NCBI RefSeq assembly: GCF_002335525.1
Contig: NZ_BDUF01000007.1
Coordinates: 33,751-97,750 of the forward strand
DNA from: Effusibacillus lacus
GTDB taxonomy: Bacteria > Bacillota > Bacilli > Tumebacillales > Effusibacillaceae
DNA: 64,000 nt
Direction: 5' to 3'
This document shows positions 9,310 through 18,961 of this stretch, piece by piece. The translations under genes and the position numbers were made by a program. Numbering within the stretch: position 1 is the stretch's first letter; every line of letters starts with the position of its first letter. The notes beneath the pieces were generated by a model that did not search any database, was not told the origin of the DNA, and saw only the letters and a list, made by a program, of their open reading frames with translations.

Positions 9310-9582
9310 TTAGGCTCCTTCTTGAACGTCTTCCGTTTCGTGATACACGTTAAGAATGGCCAGTTGGATCTTTTGGCGCGCTTCGGAAGAAATCGGATGC
9401 GCGATGTCCCGGAACTCTCCGTCCGGAGTTCGCTTGCTCGGCATGGCAACGAATAAGCCGTTGTTCCCGTCAATGATGCGAATATCATGAATCACAAATT
9501 CATGATCAAGCGTAATGGAAGCGATCGCTTTCATTCTTCCTTCGGTGTTGACTTTTCTCAGACGTACATCGGTAATTTGCAC
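9310..9582 (-). CDS. spoVG: Septation regulator SpoVG
   Basis: The 90 aa product is a clear Spo[21 protein letters not shown] and the highly conserved core [20 protein letters not shown]. SpoVG is an RNA/DNA-binding regulator of cortex formation and septation in spore formers. The start is a GTG with AAAGGGG about 10 bases upstream. In B. subtilis it is transcribed by sigma-H under AbrB repression. The 130 bases upstream are AT rich; an AGGAAGG element with GAAAT about a turn downstream is a weak sigma-H-like candidate only. Confidence 0.96.
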   Translation of the reverse strand: MQITDVRLRKVNTEGRMKAIASITLDHEFVIHDIRIIDGNNGLFVAMPSKRTPDGEFRDIAHPISSEARQKIQLAILNVYHETEDVQEGA

Positions 9583-9715
9583 CCTTTTGGCAACCCCTTT
9601 CTGGATGTAATGTCCCCCTGTACACGTAAATTTCGATATTTCTGTCTATACTCCTTCCTTGAAAATCAATTTTTGAAGAATATTTTTTCCGACATAAATC
9701 GATTTTAAATGACAA

Positions 9716-9746
9716 AGAGTGCAACCCAAAATCAGGATTGCACTCT
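9716..9746 (-). terminator. Terminator after ridA
   Basis: AGAGTGCAA pairs perfectly with TTGCACTCT (9 bp), extended inward by partial pairing. The T tract on the minus strand is weak (TTTGTCATTT). It isolates spoVG from the purR-ridA unit. Confidence 0.65.
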
Positions 9747-9775
9747 ATATAATAATATTTGCCCGTCGAGTCAGC

Positions 9776-10156
9776 TTAGGAACGAATGGCCACCAAATCA
9801 ATTTCGACACCCACGTCACGGGGAAGTCGCGCAACCTGTACAGTAGAGCGGGCAGGTGGTTTCTCCTTGAAATACTCCGCATAGATTTCATTGATCTTGG
9901 CAAAATCGTTCATGTCAGCAATGAACACGGTAGCTTTGACAACATCCGCAAAAGTGAAGCCGGCTTCCTTCAATACCGCATCCAGGTTTTTAAAAACTTG
10001 CCTGGTTTGCGCCTGAATGTCACCCGTCACCAATTCGCCCTCTGGCGTGAGAGGAATCTGACCGGAAGTAAACAGCATGTTGCCTGCCAGAACCGCTTGT
10101 GAATAGGGTCCGATTGCCGCAGGCGCTTGCGTGGTGGATACAATCTGCTTATTCAT
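9776..10156 (-). CDS. ridA: RidA family reactive enamine/imine deaminase (YabJ)
   Basis: The 126 aa protein has the RidA/YjgF/YER057c fold signature: AIGPYSQAV near residue 15, [10 protein letters not shown], and a C-terminal [22 protein letters not shown] with the conserved Arg that holds the substrate carboxylate. RidA hydrolyses 2-aminoacrylate and related intermediates released by PLP enzymes. It starts 2 bases after the purR stop, so the two are co-translated. The same purR-yabJ-spoVG order occurs in B. subtilis, where YabJ was linked to purine regulation. Confidence 0.95.
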   Translation of the reverse strand: MNKQIVSTTQAPAAIGPYSQAVLAGNMLFTSGQIPLTPEGELVTGDIQAQTRQVFKNLDAVLKEAGFTFADVVKATVFIADMNDFAKINEIYAEYFKEKPPARSTVQVARLPRDVGVEIDLVAIRS

Positions 10157-10158
10157 TT

Positions 10159-10980
10159 CTATCTCTCCTTATCAGACAGTTTAAAGTTGCCCTTACTCAC
10201 TTGGATTTCCCTGGATATTTCATCCACATGGGCCAGAGTAGTCAAACTGACGTAATCCTCCAACATTTTGTCTTCAGGTTCGGACGTGGACATAAAGACT
10301 CCAATACCCGCGACGGCAGTTTTAAACTCTTTCATCATGTCAATTAACGCCTTGGCCGTTCCACCGGCTTTCATGAAGTCATCGATAATCAGTACTCTTG
10401 AATGTTCGGGAAGCGAGCGGCGTGAGAGCGACATGGTCTGAATTCGCCGGGATCCTGACACGTAATTGATGGACACAGCCGAACCTTCCGTTACACGGTG
10501 GTCTCTTCTGACGACCACGGTGGGGAGATGCAAATATCTGGCGGTTGAAACAGCCAAAGGGATTCCCTTTGTTTCCACAGTCAAAACATAATCCGCTTCC
10601 ATTTCAGAAAATATGTGGGCAAAAATCCTGCCGGCCCGGTCCAATACATCCGGCTGGCCGAGAATATCCGAAATGTAAAGGTATCCTCCCGGCAAAATCC
10701 GCTCGGGATCCGCCAATATCCGGCACATTTCCTGCACGAAATCCTGAACTTGCCAGGCAGGAATTCTCGGAATATATCTGACTCCCCCCGCAGCTCCTGC
10801 ATGCGTCTCCAGAATGCCAGTGCCTTCCTTGGACAACACGTCCCGGATAATTGACAAGTCTTCAGACAGGGATGATTTGGCCGAACTCAATTGATCCGCC
10901 ATCTCGGTTAATGAAAGCAAACGATAAGGCTGCTCCAACAAAGTCTGTGTCAATCGCACAATTCGTTCGCTCCTGCGCAA
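10159..10980 (-). CDS. purR: Pur operon repressor PurR
   Basis: The 273 aa protein has a winged-helix N-terminus ([30 protein letters not shown]) and a type I phosphoribosyltransferase-like C-domain with the PRPP loop [17 protein letters not shown] near residue 200. PurR of Gram-positives represses purine genes and releases DNA when PRPP rises. I chose the TTG at 10980, which gives an 8-base spacing to GGAGG and the usual RRS start; the GTG three codons earlier abuts the SD. CGAA-containing sequence lies upstream, but I see no PurBox pair at standard spacing. Confidence 0.94.
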   Translation of the reverse strand: MRRSERIVRLTQTLLEQPYRLLSLTEMADQLSSAKSSLSEDLSIIRDVLSKEGTGILETHAGAAGGVRYIPRIPAWQVQDFVQEMCRILADPERILPGGYLYISDILGQPDVLDRAGRIFAHIFSEMEADYVLTVETKGIPLAVSTARYLHLPTVVVRRDHRVTEGSAVSINYVSGSRRIQTMSLSRRSLPEHSRVLIIDDFMKAGGTAKALIDMMKEFKTAVAGIGVFMSTSEPEDKMLEDYVSLTTLAHVDEISREIQVSKGNFKLSDKER

Positions 10981-11047
10981 TCCCCTCACCTCCCAAACAC
11001 GAACATTTTACTCAAGATAATACCATTATTTTCGTAAAATAAACAAG

Positions 11048-11740
11048 TCACCCAGACAGCAAATTCTCGGCAAGGAGGAGATCCTCTGGCCTGTCAATAT
11101 CGTTGGCCAACTCTGGGTAAGGAGAGATGACGGCACGTGCGTTGATTTGGAACAATTCCGCAACCCGGTCTTCCACTTTTCGAATGGTCAGCATCCCTGT
11201 CAGCTTGGAAAATGCCATGCGAAGGACGAAACTGAATCCCAATTCTGCCGACAATGCCAGGGGGCTCTTGCGGAGGTCAAGAATCTTTTCCACTCGGCCC
11301 AACAAGGGGATTAACTTGGAAGGTTTGACAAGAAACAGGTTTCCTCCGGTAAAGGATCCTTCCTTCAGCTTGACATAGGTCCGCCGAATCTCCGGGAACC
11401 TTCGTTCTTGGTCTTCCTTCCCCACAATCGGATAATAGAAGTCAGCTTCACAATTGCACCTGTCCAAAAAGTCTCTCACCGCATCAGCAGTCAGAAACGG
11501 TACGTCACAGGTGGCAATCAATATGTATTCATCCGGGTTCTCCGGTTGCTGCAGTGCCTCCCTCAAATTGTCCAAGAGACTTTTTTGGTTATTGATCACG
11601 ACGATATGTTCAATTTCCGAAACACCCTGGAGTGCTTCTATGACATATTCGACCATCTGTTTGCCATGAATGCGGGCAAAAGCTTTTCCTTGCGGCGTGA
11701 ACTCCGTTTTTTCACCGCCTGCGAGAATGTAAGCCAACAT
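11048..11740 (-). CDS. MobA-like nucleotidyltransferase
   Basis: The 230 aa protein starts MLAYILAGGEKTEF, the nucleotide-binding motif of the GlmU/MobA/IspD NTP-transferase fold, followed by KAFARIHGKQMVEYVIEAL and the metal/nucleotide segment ILIATCDVPFLT near 75-85. It lacks features of a particular subfamily. Its place between ispE and purR is where spore formers often keep an uncharacterised NTP transferase. The ATG at 11740 has AGGGAG 8 bases upstream; a GTG three codons earlier is less likely. Substrate unknown. Confidence 0.8.
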   Translation of the reverse strand: MLAYILAGGEKTEFTPQGKAFARIHGKQMVEYVIEALQGVSEIEHIVVINNQKSLLDNLREALQQPENPDEYILIATCDVPFLTADAVRDFLDRCNCEADFYYPIVGKEDQERRFPEIRRTYVKLKEGSFTGGNLFLVKPSKLIPLLGRVEKILDLRKSPLALSAELGFSFVLRMAFSKLTGMLTIRKVEDRVAELFQINARAVISPYPELANDIDRPEDLLLAENLLSG

Positions 11741-11778
11741 GGAAATCACTCCCTAACCTCCATTTTGCCCTATTCCGG

Positions 11779-12627
11779 TTACAGAAATCTCGTCAGGTAG
11801 ACTTCTTTTGAAAAACCCCGCAATGCATTGTATATCCGTTGCGCTCTGCTTTCCCGATCGGTTATCCCAAATACTGTCGGGCCGGATCCAGACATCAACG
11901 CTCCCATTGCACCGAATTTCACTATTTGGGACTTTAATCTTTCCACTTCCGGGTGCATTTTAAAGGTAACTTGTTCCAGCACATTTCCAAGTCCGGATAC
12001 AATCCGCTCCGGATTGCCCGAAGCCAATGCTTGTATCATTCCCAGGGTGTCCGGATGGGAGTCGATTTCATCCACTTTCAGGTTTCCATACACATCTGCC
12101 GTTGATACGGTGATGGGTGGTTTAACAAGTACCACCCACAACGGGGGTGCCGCCGGCAGGCGTTCAATAATTTCCCCCCTTCCTCTGGCAATGGCGGTTC
12201 CGCCGTAAATGCAGAAAGGAACGTCAGAACCCAACTCTGCGCCCAGTTCCGCCAACTCTTCCAGAGTCAAACCCAGGTTCCATAAACGATTCAATCCGCG
12301 AAGCGCCGCAGCCCCGTCGCTGGATCCCCCGGCAAGGCCAGCCGCCACCGGAATCTGTTTATCGATGGTGATGTGAATACCCTTTCTGATACCATAGCGT
12401 TCTCTCAGCAATGCAGCAGCTTTATAAGCCAGATTTCTGTTGTCCAGCGGGATATAGGGAACCCCGCACGACAAGACAATCTGGTTGTCATCCCTTTCTT
12501 CCAGCAACAGTTGATCAGACAGGTCCACTGTCTGCATAACCATTTCGACCTCATGATAACCGTCAGCCCGCTTGAACAATACATCAAGCGTCAGATTGAT
12601 TTTTGCCTTAGCCTTTTCACGTATCAC
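11779..12627 (-). CDS. ispE: 4-diphosphocytidyl-2-C-methyl-D-erythritol kinase IspE
   Basis: The 282 aa GHMP kinase phosphorylates CDP-methylerythritol, the fourth step of the MEP isoprenoid pathway. Evidence: [21 protein letters not shown] at the N-terminus, the GHMP ATP loop [17 protein letters not shown] near residue 92, and a C-terminal [11 protein letters not shown]. The start is a GTG with a short-spaced GGTGGAG; no better in-frame start exists. It supplies IPP/DMAPP, which the prenyl synthase at 52.7 kb would consume. Confidence 0.95.
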   Translation of the reverse strand: MIREKAKAKINLTLDVLFKRADGYHEVEMVMQTVDLSDQLLLEERDDNQIVLSCGVPYIPLDNRNLAYKAAALLRERYGIRKGIHITIDKQIPVAAGLAGGSSDGAAALRGLNRLWNLGLTLEELAELGAELGSDVPFCIYGGTAIARGRGEIIERLPAAPPLWVVLVKPPITVSTADVYGNLKVDEIDSHPDTLGMIQALASGNPERIVSGLGNVLEQVTFKMHPEVERLKSQIVKFGAMGALMSGSGPTVFGITDRESRAQRIYNALRGFSKEVYLTRFL

Positions 12628-12677
12628 GACTCCACCGCCTGCACAACACTTCTGTCATGACTACATTCTAAACAAAG

Positions 12678-12705
12678 AACCACCCTCTCACAAGGAAGGG
12701 TGGTT
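12678..12705 (-). terminator. Terminator after cphA
   Basis: Nine-bp stem AACCACCCT/AGGGTGGTT with a 10-base loop, then CTTTGTTTAG on the minus strand. It ends the cphBA unit before ispE. Confidence 0.65.
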
Positions 12706-12710
12706 TCAGG

Positions 12711-15371
12711 TTACATCTTGGCCAGGCTTAATCGGGGCAGAATCCCTTCAACGGTCCAGACGGATACTGCACCGTACAAAGCCAGAACTTTCATCACCGG
12801 TTCAAGTTTTTCATAGAAAATCACAATGATCTCACCCGGTTGCATTTCCCTAACAGCCTGGGAGAGCGCCTCACATTCGTCCAAGATGATTTTGCATTCC
12901 CGATTTGGAACTTCATCCCGAATCGCCTTGTACATGATGTTGGCTACTTCACCTCTCAGGCGTCCCCGCAAGTCCTTGTCTTCTTTTACAATTAACCTGC
13001 CAAATCCCTTTGCCGCAACTCTTGCCGCCAGTTCCACAACACTGTTATCCCTGTCTCCCGGCACCCCCACGATGCCGGTTACTCTTCTGCCTTCCCAAAG
13101 AGACGCCATTTTGCTTACAGCAGCGAAGGAGTCGGGATTGTGCCCGTAATCCACCATTACATATCCGTTGGCAACCTGAAACAAATTGGTTCTGCCAGGA
13201 TTGTGCCAGTCGCTTCTGAAAGTTGAAATCGCGGATGCAATCCGTTCTCTTGTCATTCCGTACCCTCTGCAAGCCGCTATTGCGGCCAGTGCGTTAGCGA
13301 TGTGAAACTCGGCCGTTCCCCCCATTGTGATGGGTATATCGCAAGTGTGTACGATTTTGTTTTCCGTTTGCCCTTTGGCTTCCACAATCCAGTCATTTTT
13401 CAAAAAGAATGCGGTTCCGTTGGCAGCAAGATACCGCTTTATCAACGGATGGTCAGGCTGCAATGAAAAATAGACAACGTTTTTCTTTACCTTTCGCAGG
13501 CGAGGGATTGTCATCAGACCGGCCAGCCGTTCATCGTCAGCGTTCAGTACCAGGGTTCCGCCTTCTCTTACTCGCTCTGCCACCAATGACTTTATATGCA
13601 GGATGTCTTCCAATTGTTCAATTCCGTCCTGACCTATGTGATCAGGCTGGATATTGGTAATCACTCCAACATCCGACCAATCGTATCCGAGGCCCGACCG
13701 GACAATGCCACCCCTTGCGGTTTCCAGGACTGCCGCTTCCACCAAAGTATCGGACAATACAGCCTTGGCAGAGATGGGACCGGTAGTATCCCCTTTCATA
13801 ATGCACCGCCCATTGATAAAAATTCCATCTGTGGTGGTCATCCCTATGGTTTTTCCGGTTGCGGCAAGTATGTGCCCAATCATCCGGGTTGTAGTTGTTT
13901 TGCCGTTGGTTCCCGTTACCGAAATAATTGGAATTCGAGAAGGGGAACCGGCAGGGTACATCATTTCAACTATGGCTTCCGCCACATTCCGCGACTGTCC
14001 CTCGCTGGGATAATGATGCATCCGGATACCCGGGGCCGCATTGACTTCAATTACGCCTCCTCTGCCCCATTCCAAAGGCTCCGCAATATCCGGAAGAACA
14101 AGGTCTACTCCGCAAATGTCAAGACCCACAGTTCTGGCTGCCCGCTCACAGAGCATCGCAACATCCGGATGGATTTTGTCTGTCACATCCCTGGCTATTC
14201 CGCCCGTGGACAGATTGGCGCTTTCACGCAAGTAAACAACTTCACCCGAATCGGGTATGTCGTTCAAGTTTCGGCCTCTTTTTCGCAAATACGCAATAAG
14301 GATTGGATCTATAACAATTCTGGTTAAAGGTTTTTCGTGGTCATCCCCGCGCAGCGGGTCCAGATTGGTCAGCTCAATCAGTTCCGCTACCGTATGTTTG
14401 CCATCTCCCACAACATGTGCGGGAATACGTTCGCTGACTGCCGTCACATGTCCGTTGATCACCAGAACCCGGTAGTTTTTCCCGAGAAGAAATTCTTCAA
14501 CCATAACATCGCTGGAATATTCGACCGCAATCTGAAACGCATACCGAACTTCGGACGGAGTGGTCAAATTCAGGGAAACCCCTTTTCCTTGACATCCGTT
14601 GAGAGGCTTAACCACAACGGGTTTCCCGACATTCACCAAGAAGTCAATTGCTTCTTGGGGCTTTCGAACAATCCTGCCGCGGGGAACAGGAATGCATGCC
14701 TGTTCCAAAAGGTTTTTCGTCAGGCTCTTGTCTCCTGCAATGTCAACCCCTATGGCACAAGTATGGTCCGAGATAGTAGCCTGAACGTATTTTCTGTGCT
14801 TGCCATATCCCAGTTGGATTAAACTTCCATAGTTTAAACGGCTCCAGGGAATGCCCCGCCGCTCCGCAGCATCCACAATGGCACGCGTGCTTGGACCAAG
14901 TTCTGTCTTGGCGGCGATTTGTTTGGCCTCCAAGATTCGTTCCTCAAGGGGGAACGGTTTGCCCGACACCAGGGAGTCAACGAGTTCTACGGCCGTTTGC
15001 AGCAGATAACGGGTAGTTTGTTCGGCCCGATATTCGACAACCACATCATAAAGGCCCGGCCCGTCCGCATAAAGCGTTTTGCCGAAAAACGCAGGGACAC
15101 CTGCCATCTCCGTCAATTCCAAAGCCACATGTTCAACAATGTGACCAAAGTAGGTCCCACCGTATAGACGTTCGATAAACCCTCCGGGTCTCCCTTTGGC
15201 GCAATGATGTGTACGAAGACCGGGGAGCAAAGCCAGCAGCCGGTCAATAAATCCGGGTATCTCGTAACTTTCTGTTTCGGTCAAATCGTCAAGGAACAAT
15301 TTCATGACCAGAACCGGTTTATGATTATAGATATTCGGACCGGACAAAGTCCGAATCTCGCCAATTCTCAA
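12711..15371 (-). CDS. cphA: Cyanophycin synthetase CphA
   Basis: The 886 aa enzyme polymerises aspartate and arginine into cyanophycin, a nitrogen reserve. It has an N-terminal domain (1-160) with the HxxE zone HIVEHVALE, an ATP-grasp domain from about 210 to 480 (GDKSLTKN, PVVVKPLNGCQGKGV, EVNAAPGIRMHHYP), and a C-terminal Mur-ligase-like domain whose P-loop GTNGKTTTT lies at about 487. All parts look intact and the length is normal for CphA. The TTG start has AAGGAG about 9 bases upstream. It follows cphB by 5 bases, forming a cphBA operon inserted between sspF and ispE. A link to sporulation is inference from position. Confidence 0.95.
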   Translation of the reverse strand: MRIGEIRTLSGPNIYNHKPVLVMKLFLDDLTETESYEIPGFIDRLLALLPGLRTHHCAKGRPGGFIERLYGGTYFGHIVEHVALELTEMAGVPAFFGKTLYADGPGLYDVVVEYRAEQTTRYLLQTAVELVDSLVSGKPFPLEERILEAKQIAAKTELGPSTRAIVDAAERRGIPWSRLNYGSLIQLGYGKHRKYVQATISDHTCAIGVDIAGDKSLTKNLLEQACIPVPRGRIVRKPQEAIDFLVNVGKPVVVKPLNGCQGKGVSLNLTTPSEVRYAFQIAVEYSSDVMVEEFLLGKNYRVLVINGHVTAVSERIPAHVVGDGKHTVAELIELTNLDPLRGDDHEKPLTRIVIDPILIAYLRKRGRNLNDIPDSGEVVYLRESANLSTGGIARDVTDKIHPDVAMLCERAARTVGLDICGVDLVLPDIAEPLEWGRGGVIEVNAAPGIRMHHYPSEGQSRNVAEAIVEMMYPAGSPSRIPIISVTGTNGKTTTTRMIGHILAATGKTIGMTTTDGIFINGRCIMKGDTTGPISAKAVLSDTLVEAAVLETARGGIVRSGLGYDWSDVGVITNIQPDHIGQDGIEQLEDILHIKSLVAERVREGGTLVLNADDERLAGLMTIPRLRKVKKNVVYFSLQPDHPLIKRYLAANGTAFFLKNDWIVEAKGQTENKIVHTCDIPITMGGTAEFHIANALAAIAACRGYGMTRERIASAISTFRSDWHNPGRTNLFQVANGYVMVDYGHNPDSFAAVSKMASLWEGRRVTGIVGVPGDRDNSVVELAARVAAKGFGRLIVKEDKDLRGRLRGEVANIMYKAIRDEVPNRECKIILDECEALSQAVREMQPGEIIVIFYEKLEPVMKVLALYGAVSVWTVEGILPRLSLAKM

Positions 15372-15376
15372 TTTTG

Positions 15377-16207
15377 TCAGCTCCTTGTTCTATCCGCTTG
15401 GTTGCCGGTTTCAATCACCGGCGTTCGCTCCCGCAGATGAAAACGATACCCTGCCGGCAGCACATGTATCACTATGCCGCACATGGCAAGGTTATCGTTA
15501 TTGTGCAATCCGGGTGCATTGGAATAAGTCATGGCCCCGGCATCCAATACCGTCACGGCGCCGTCCCCGATCACCTCAAAAACATGGTCTTTTAAAAGTA
15601 AGGCGGTATTCTCATCGATGCCAATGCCGAGATGGTGGGGATATTTTGCCACCGCCGACAACAAACGTCCGATTCGTCCCCTCTGAGCAAAATGCTGGTC
15701 GATTACCACCCCGGGGATGAATTCCATGCCTGCCCCCATCTCAACGGCACCAAGTCGGGGGTTTGTTTCCGGCTCTCCTTCGATGATCATGATGTTGGAC
15801 ATCATGGAAGCACCGGCACTTGTACCGCCTAACACCATGCCCTCTTCATGCCGTTTGTGCAAGATCGCATCAATTTTTGTCCCCCCAAGGAGGTTGGTTA
15901 TTCGTACCTGGTCTCCGCCGGTAAAGAAAACACCGGTTGCTTTTTCTATTGCCTTTACCGCGCTTTCCGCATTGGCATTCGCACGGTTTGACACATCAAA
16001 CGTCCTTACATCCTCCACTCCGATCCGGTCAAACACTTCCATGTACTCTGCTCCCACTTCCAAGGGCAATTCCGTTGCAACCGTCATAACGACAATCCGG
16101 GCACGAGGACCTCCGGATAATCTTACGAATTCCCGGAGGATTTTGCATTCCCCCTTCTTGTCTTCCGCTCCGCCGATCACTACCAAGTGTCCCGGGCGTT
16201 GACTCAT
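15377..16207 (-). CDS. cphB: Cyanophycinase CphB
   Basis: The 276 aa serine peptidase of family S51 cuts cyanophycin into beta-Asp-Arg dipeptides. The nucleophile elbow GGTSAGASMMS (Ser about residue 130) is present, with GGAEDKKGE near the N-terminus, FTGGDQVRI, and PGVVIDQHFAQRGRIGRL, all family hallmarks. It has no signal peptide, so it acts in the cytoplasm. It is the first gene of a two-gene operon with cphA, so polymer making and breaking are encoded together. Confidence 0.95.
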   Translation of the reverse strand: MSQRPGHLVVIGGAEDKKGECKILREFVRLSGGPRARIVVMTVATELPLEVGAEYMEVFDRIGVEDVRTFDVSNRANANAESAVKAIEKATGVFFTGGDQVRITNLLGGTKIDAILHKRHEEGMVLGGTSAGASMMSNIMIIEGEPETNPRLGAVEMGAGMEFIPGVVIDQHFAQRGRIGRLLSAVAKYPHHLGIGIDENTALLLKDHVFEVIGDGAVTVLDAGAMTYSNAPGLHNNDNLAMCGIVIHVLPAGYRFHLRERTPVIETGNQADRTRS

Positions 16208-16287
16208 TCAGGCTCCCTCCACAAAAGTGTCCAATTTTCAGCTTGACCCAAGAAAATACAGGATATTCACCGTGATATGTAATCAAC

Positions 16288-16311
16288 CGGGCCCAGACAT
16301 TTCCGGGCCCG
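16288..16311 (-). terminator. Possible terminator after sspF
   Basis: CGGGCCC and GGGCCCG form a 7-bp GC stem around a 10-base loop, between the sspF stop and cphB. There is no T run, so it may be only a hairpin. Confidence 0.35.
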
Positions 16312-16334
16312 TGTACGCCGTTTTAAGGAGTTGA

Positions 16335-16514
16335 TTAGAGATCTTTCCTGGCCAGTGCCTCTTCTGCAATCTCAATCGCACGTTTGACCATGTTTCCCGC
16401 GTCTTTGGCCCGGATGTTTTCCCAACCTTCCCGTTGGACGGTGTCATAAAAGCCAAGTTCCTTGGCAATCTCCACCTTTAGTTCTTCCGACATGATACCC
16501 CGACGTCGAGCCAT
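16335..16514 (-). CDS. sspF: Small acid-soluble spore protein SspF, alpha/beta type
   Basis: The 59 aa protein starts [20 protein letters not shown] and has [20 protein letters not shown], nearly the B. subtilis SspF sequence. Minor alpha/beta SASPs coat spore DNA; expression is normally sigma-G dependent. The ATG at 16514 has AAAGGAGG nine to ten bases upstream; a longer open frame upstream crosses the veg terminator and is not real. The veg-sspF-ispE neighbourhood is conserved, here split by cphBA. Confidence 0.95.
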   Translation of the reverse strand: MARRRGIMSEELKVEIAKELGFYDTVQREGWENIRAKDAGNMVKRAIEIAEEALARKDL

Positions 16515-16571
16515 TGCCACCGCCTCCTTTGTTTGGCGTACAAGATGTAGTATGGAATTTAGGCAAAATAA

Positions 16572-16598
16572 AAATGCCTCCGACCTTCGGAAGCATTT
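16572..16598 (-). terminator. Terminator after veg
   Basis: AAATGCTTCCGA pairs with TCGGAGGCATTT (12 bp, one G-U) around a three-base loop, followed on the minus strand by TTATTTTGCC. It ends the strongly promoted veg transcript before sspF. Confidence 0.85.
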
Positions 16599-16616
16599 CC
16601 TCATTTCCCTATTTCA

Positions 16617-16895
16617 TTACCCCTCAACGTAAGTAACCCGGATATGTTGGTCATCCCGGCAAACTGTCAATTCAACCGTTTCCGTCAAGATATCCGCATA
16701 ACTGTAGGATACTCGTTTAAAAGAGTTACCAGTGTTTTCAAGCTTCACTACGAACACGGAGGGATAGGTCTCTTCCAGAACGCCCATCCGTTCAATGGTC
16801 TTTCTGCGACCGCCGTTAGCTCGAAGCATAATTTTCTCCCCGATGTACCCATCGAGATTCCGTTTAATCTCGTTGAGCGGGTTTTTCGTTGCCAT
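16617..16895 (-). CDS. veg: Veg family protein
   Basis: The 92 aa product begins [20 protein letters not shown] and has [24 protein letters not shown] split over its middle, typical of Veg. In B. subtilis Veg stimulates biofilm matrix genes through SinR. The ATG at 16895 has AGAGGTGG upstream; a longer frame reaching into the promoter is spurious. It is a monocistronic unit with two consensus promoters upstream and a strong terminator, as in B. subtilis. Confidence 0.95.
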   Translation of the reverse strand: MATKNPLNEIKRNLDGYIGEKIMLRANGGRRKTIERMGVLEETYPSVFVVKLENTGNSFKRVSYSYADILTETVELTVCRDDQHIRVTYVEG

Positions 16896-16919
16896 CCACA
16901 CCACCTCTTTCCACTGACA

Positions 16920-16949
16920 AGTATACCATCTGAAAAGAGGCTGTGTCAA
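16920..16949 (-). promoter_or_regulatory. Sigma-A promoter P1 of veg
   Basis: TTGACA, an 18-base spacer and TATACT on the minus strand, ending 25 bases upstream of the veg ATG. Confidence 0.85.
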
Positions 16950-16961
16950 ATTAAGCAAAAT

Positions 16962-16991
16962 ATTATAGCAACGCTCATAAGAACCTGTCAA
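16962..16991 (-). promoter_or_regulatory. Sigma-A promoter P2 of veg
   Basis: TTGACA, 18-base spacer, TATAAT: both hexamers are perfect consensus. It lies 42 bp upstream of P1, the same tandem layout known for the strong vegI/vegII promoters of B. subtilis. Confidence 0.85.
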
Positions 16992-17083
16992 TGGGGCTTT
17001 TGTTGCTGATTTGAAATTTATCCCGGTAATTTGTGAACAAAATTCTAATTTTGGAAATTTTCCACTATTTACGTCTTGTCTGG

Positions 17084-17944
17084 TTATCCCGGCGACTTTG
17101 GCAATCCCAGCCGGTATTTTCCCCTGGATTCCAATCCTCCAAGCCCGTCCGTGCCTGTAATGGTGGACTGAACAACGTCGTAAATGTTGATCGTCTGATT
17201 AATTGGCGTATAGGCAATCTTCTCCGCAACCAGCACCGGATCCAGGGCATGAATGAGAATTCTCTTTGGCGAAGATGCAAAATTGGCCCCCGCCTCCAGA
17301 AGCGCCTCGTAATGGGATTGGCAAGCGCCTGCAAAGATTATCAGTTCATCCAAGCTTCTTTCGTATTTTCGTGCAACTTTTACCGCACGGATAAAGTTCT
17401 CGGTGTTGCGGTAATTGTAGATCTGGCTGGTGTCATGCCCTTTTCGTATCAGCCCGTCGTGCCCTGTTATAACAAGGATGTCCGGATGGTACAGGTCAAG
17501 AAAATGGGCCAACACATCGGCCATGCGGGATTCGCTGACATGATACCCGTATGCTTGCAGCCCCAACTCTTCATAAAACAGCATGCATTTGTTGAGATAG
17601 CTTCCGTCTCCATCCAGGTGTACAATTCGGCCCGGGCGTTCATAGAATTCTTTGCTATCTTGAAGCTTTACGCCGGAGCGCAGCATTTGCTTTTCCTTAT
17701 CCACCAGACGGCGCATTCTGATCAGCCGCAAGCTGTCTGCTTCCTGCCTTGAATGCTGCAACATATAGGATTGCCATTCCTCGTCCGTTACCCTGACAAG
17801 ATCTTCGAACGGCGCGTCTGCCAGAAGACGTATTTCCATCCCTTTCAGAACTGCCACTCGGGTAGTGGAATCGACATCGATCACAATGAAAAATACGTCT
17901 TTGTTATATGATTTGCGGGCGACCCGATCTCCGACTTTCCACAT
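17084..17944 (-). CDS. yabG: Sporulation-specific peptidase YabG
   Basis: The 286 aa protein matches YabG (peptidase family U57), which trims coat proteins during spore maturation. Conserved parts: [16 protein letters not shown] at the N-terminus, [20 protein letters not shown] near 158, and [20 protein letters not shown] with [13 protein letters not shown] near 210-235, the likely catalytic Cys/His region. The ATG has GGAGGGGAG upstream. It is between veg and rsmA as in B. subtilis, though a block of other genes now separates it from rsmA. Confidence 0.95.
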   Translation of the reverse strand: MWKVGDRVARKSYNKDVFFIVIDVDSTTRVAVLKGMEIRLLADAPFEDLVRVTDEEWQSYMLQHSRQEADSLRLIRMRRLVDKEKQMLRSGVKLQDSKEFYERPGRIVHLDGDGSYLNKCMLFYEELGLQAYGYHVSESRMADVLAHFLDLYHPDILVITGHDGLIRKGHDTSQIYNYRNTENFIRAVKVARKYERSLDELIIFAGACQSHYEALLEAGANFASSPKRILIHALDPVLVAEKIAYTPINQTINIYDVVQSTITGTDGLGGLESRGKYRLGLPKSPG

Positions 17945-18022
17945 ACGCTCCCCTCCGATAGGTCAACTAGGATATCGTATGAGGTGCAGGGTATGCACGT
18001 GCGCCCAATAGAGCCATGGCAG

Positions 18023-18961
18023 TTATACCAGCATATCGTGCAAAACCCGTAAGATGTCGTTAAAAATCAAATCCAGTTTGGCAGAGTTGCTGCGAAAACC
18101 GGCAAAGGAGGAGTATCCCCACGTCTTTCCTTTCTTCATTGAAGGTGCGTTGCGAAATACATCTACTGCCTGAATCCCGCAGTTTTCCTGCAATTGGTTA
18201 CGGAGGTACATGCGTACCTCCACTTCCTCGCCCTTGCGATAGCCCACAATACTGGCATCTGCGCCCAGATCAAAAAGCGCTCTGGCTGCATAGGTTGGAA
18301 TGTTGACATCGATTTCAGCAATCAGTATCTGGTATCCCGAGAAGGATGCTTTCCTTGCCGTGAGGGCAGAATTGACAATCGCATCCCGGGCGTTACGGTC
18401 CTCCACGACATACAGGTTCTGAACGTCTTCATAATCCAATCCGCCGATTTGCAATAGCTCTCCAAAGGTTCGAAAAGCCTCAGCATCCCCTTTATGGAAA
18501 TGGATCGTATCCGTCAGGATGCCGGCGCACATGGCTAGAGCCATTTGCCTGTCTATATTGGCATTTATTTCCTTGAGAACCCGGTAAACCAGCTGACTTG
18601 TTGATGAAACCTCATCATGGAGAGCCGCATCGGCCCTTTGGAGCAAATGGTTATTGGGATGATGGTCGATCACGTAAAACCGCTGCGGCATAGAATTGCA
18701 CAACTGAGCGGCATGGGCTGTATCTACCACCACAATGTTTGCGTAATCACATACGTTAGGTTCGTATAGGACCGCCATGCCCAATTTTTCAATCAGACGT
18801 TTGGCATGACTGGCAATTTCCTGCGGAACCCCGATGTCCCCTCCGATGAAGCGGGCCAACGCGTAAGCGGCACCAATCGCGTCACTGTCCGCTTGGTCAT
18901 GGCAAAGAATCAGATTGTTGCCCCCCTGAATCAGCGCCATTGCTTCCACAAACGACTTCAT
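18023..18961 (-). CDS. DHH-family phosphoesterase
   Basis: The 312 aa protein has an N-terminal DHH domain: HDQADSD at residues 21-27, VVVDTAH (Asp 80), VIDHHPNN (99-101) and a fourth Asp in AGILTDTIHF. Relatives include NrnA-type oligoribonuclease/pAp phosphatases. The C-terminal part should be DHHA1, but I cannot find the usual GGGH substrate-binding motif; it ends GYSSFAGFRSNSAKLDL. Function is therefore uncertain. The ATG at 18961 has GGGATGG upstream. A small AACCGG/CCGGTT hairpin (about 18977-18998) lies just before it. No homologue is expected here in the B. subtilis order. Confidence 0.78.
   Translation of the reverse strand: MKSFVEAMALIQGGNNLILCHDQADSDAIGAAYALARFIGGDIGVPQEIASHAKRLIEKLGMAVLYEPNVCDYANIVVVDTAHAAQLCNSMPQRFYVIDHHPNNHLLQRADAALHDEVSSTSQLVYRVLKEINANIDRQMALAMCAGILTDTIHFHKGDAEAFRTFGELLQIGGLDYEDVQNLYVVEDRNARDAIVNSALTARKASFSGYQILIAEIDVNIPTYAARALFDLGADASIVGYRKGEEVEVRMYLRNQLQENCGIQAVDVFRNAPSMKKGKTWGYSSFAGFRSNSAKLDLIFNDILRVLHDMLV

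Noticed and set aside
10981..11045. PurBox pair upstream of purR
   Set aside because: CGAA cores are present in inverted orientation, but the gap is much longer than the usual 16-17 bases and the flanks do not match.
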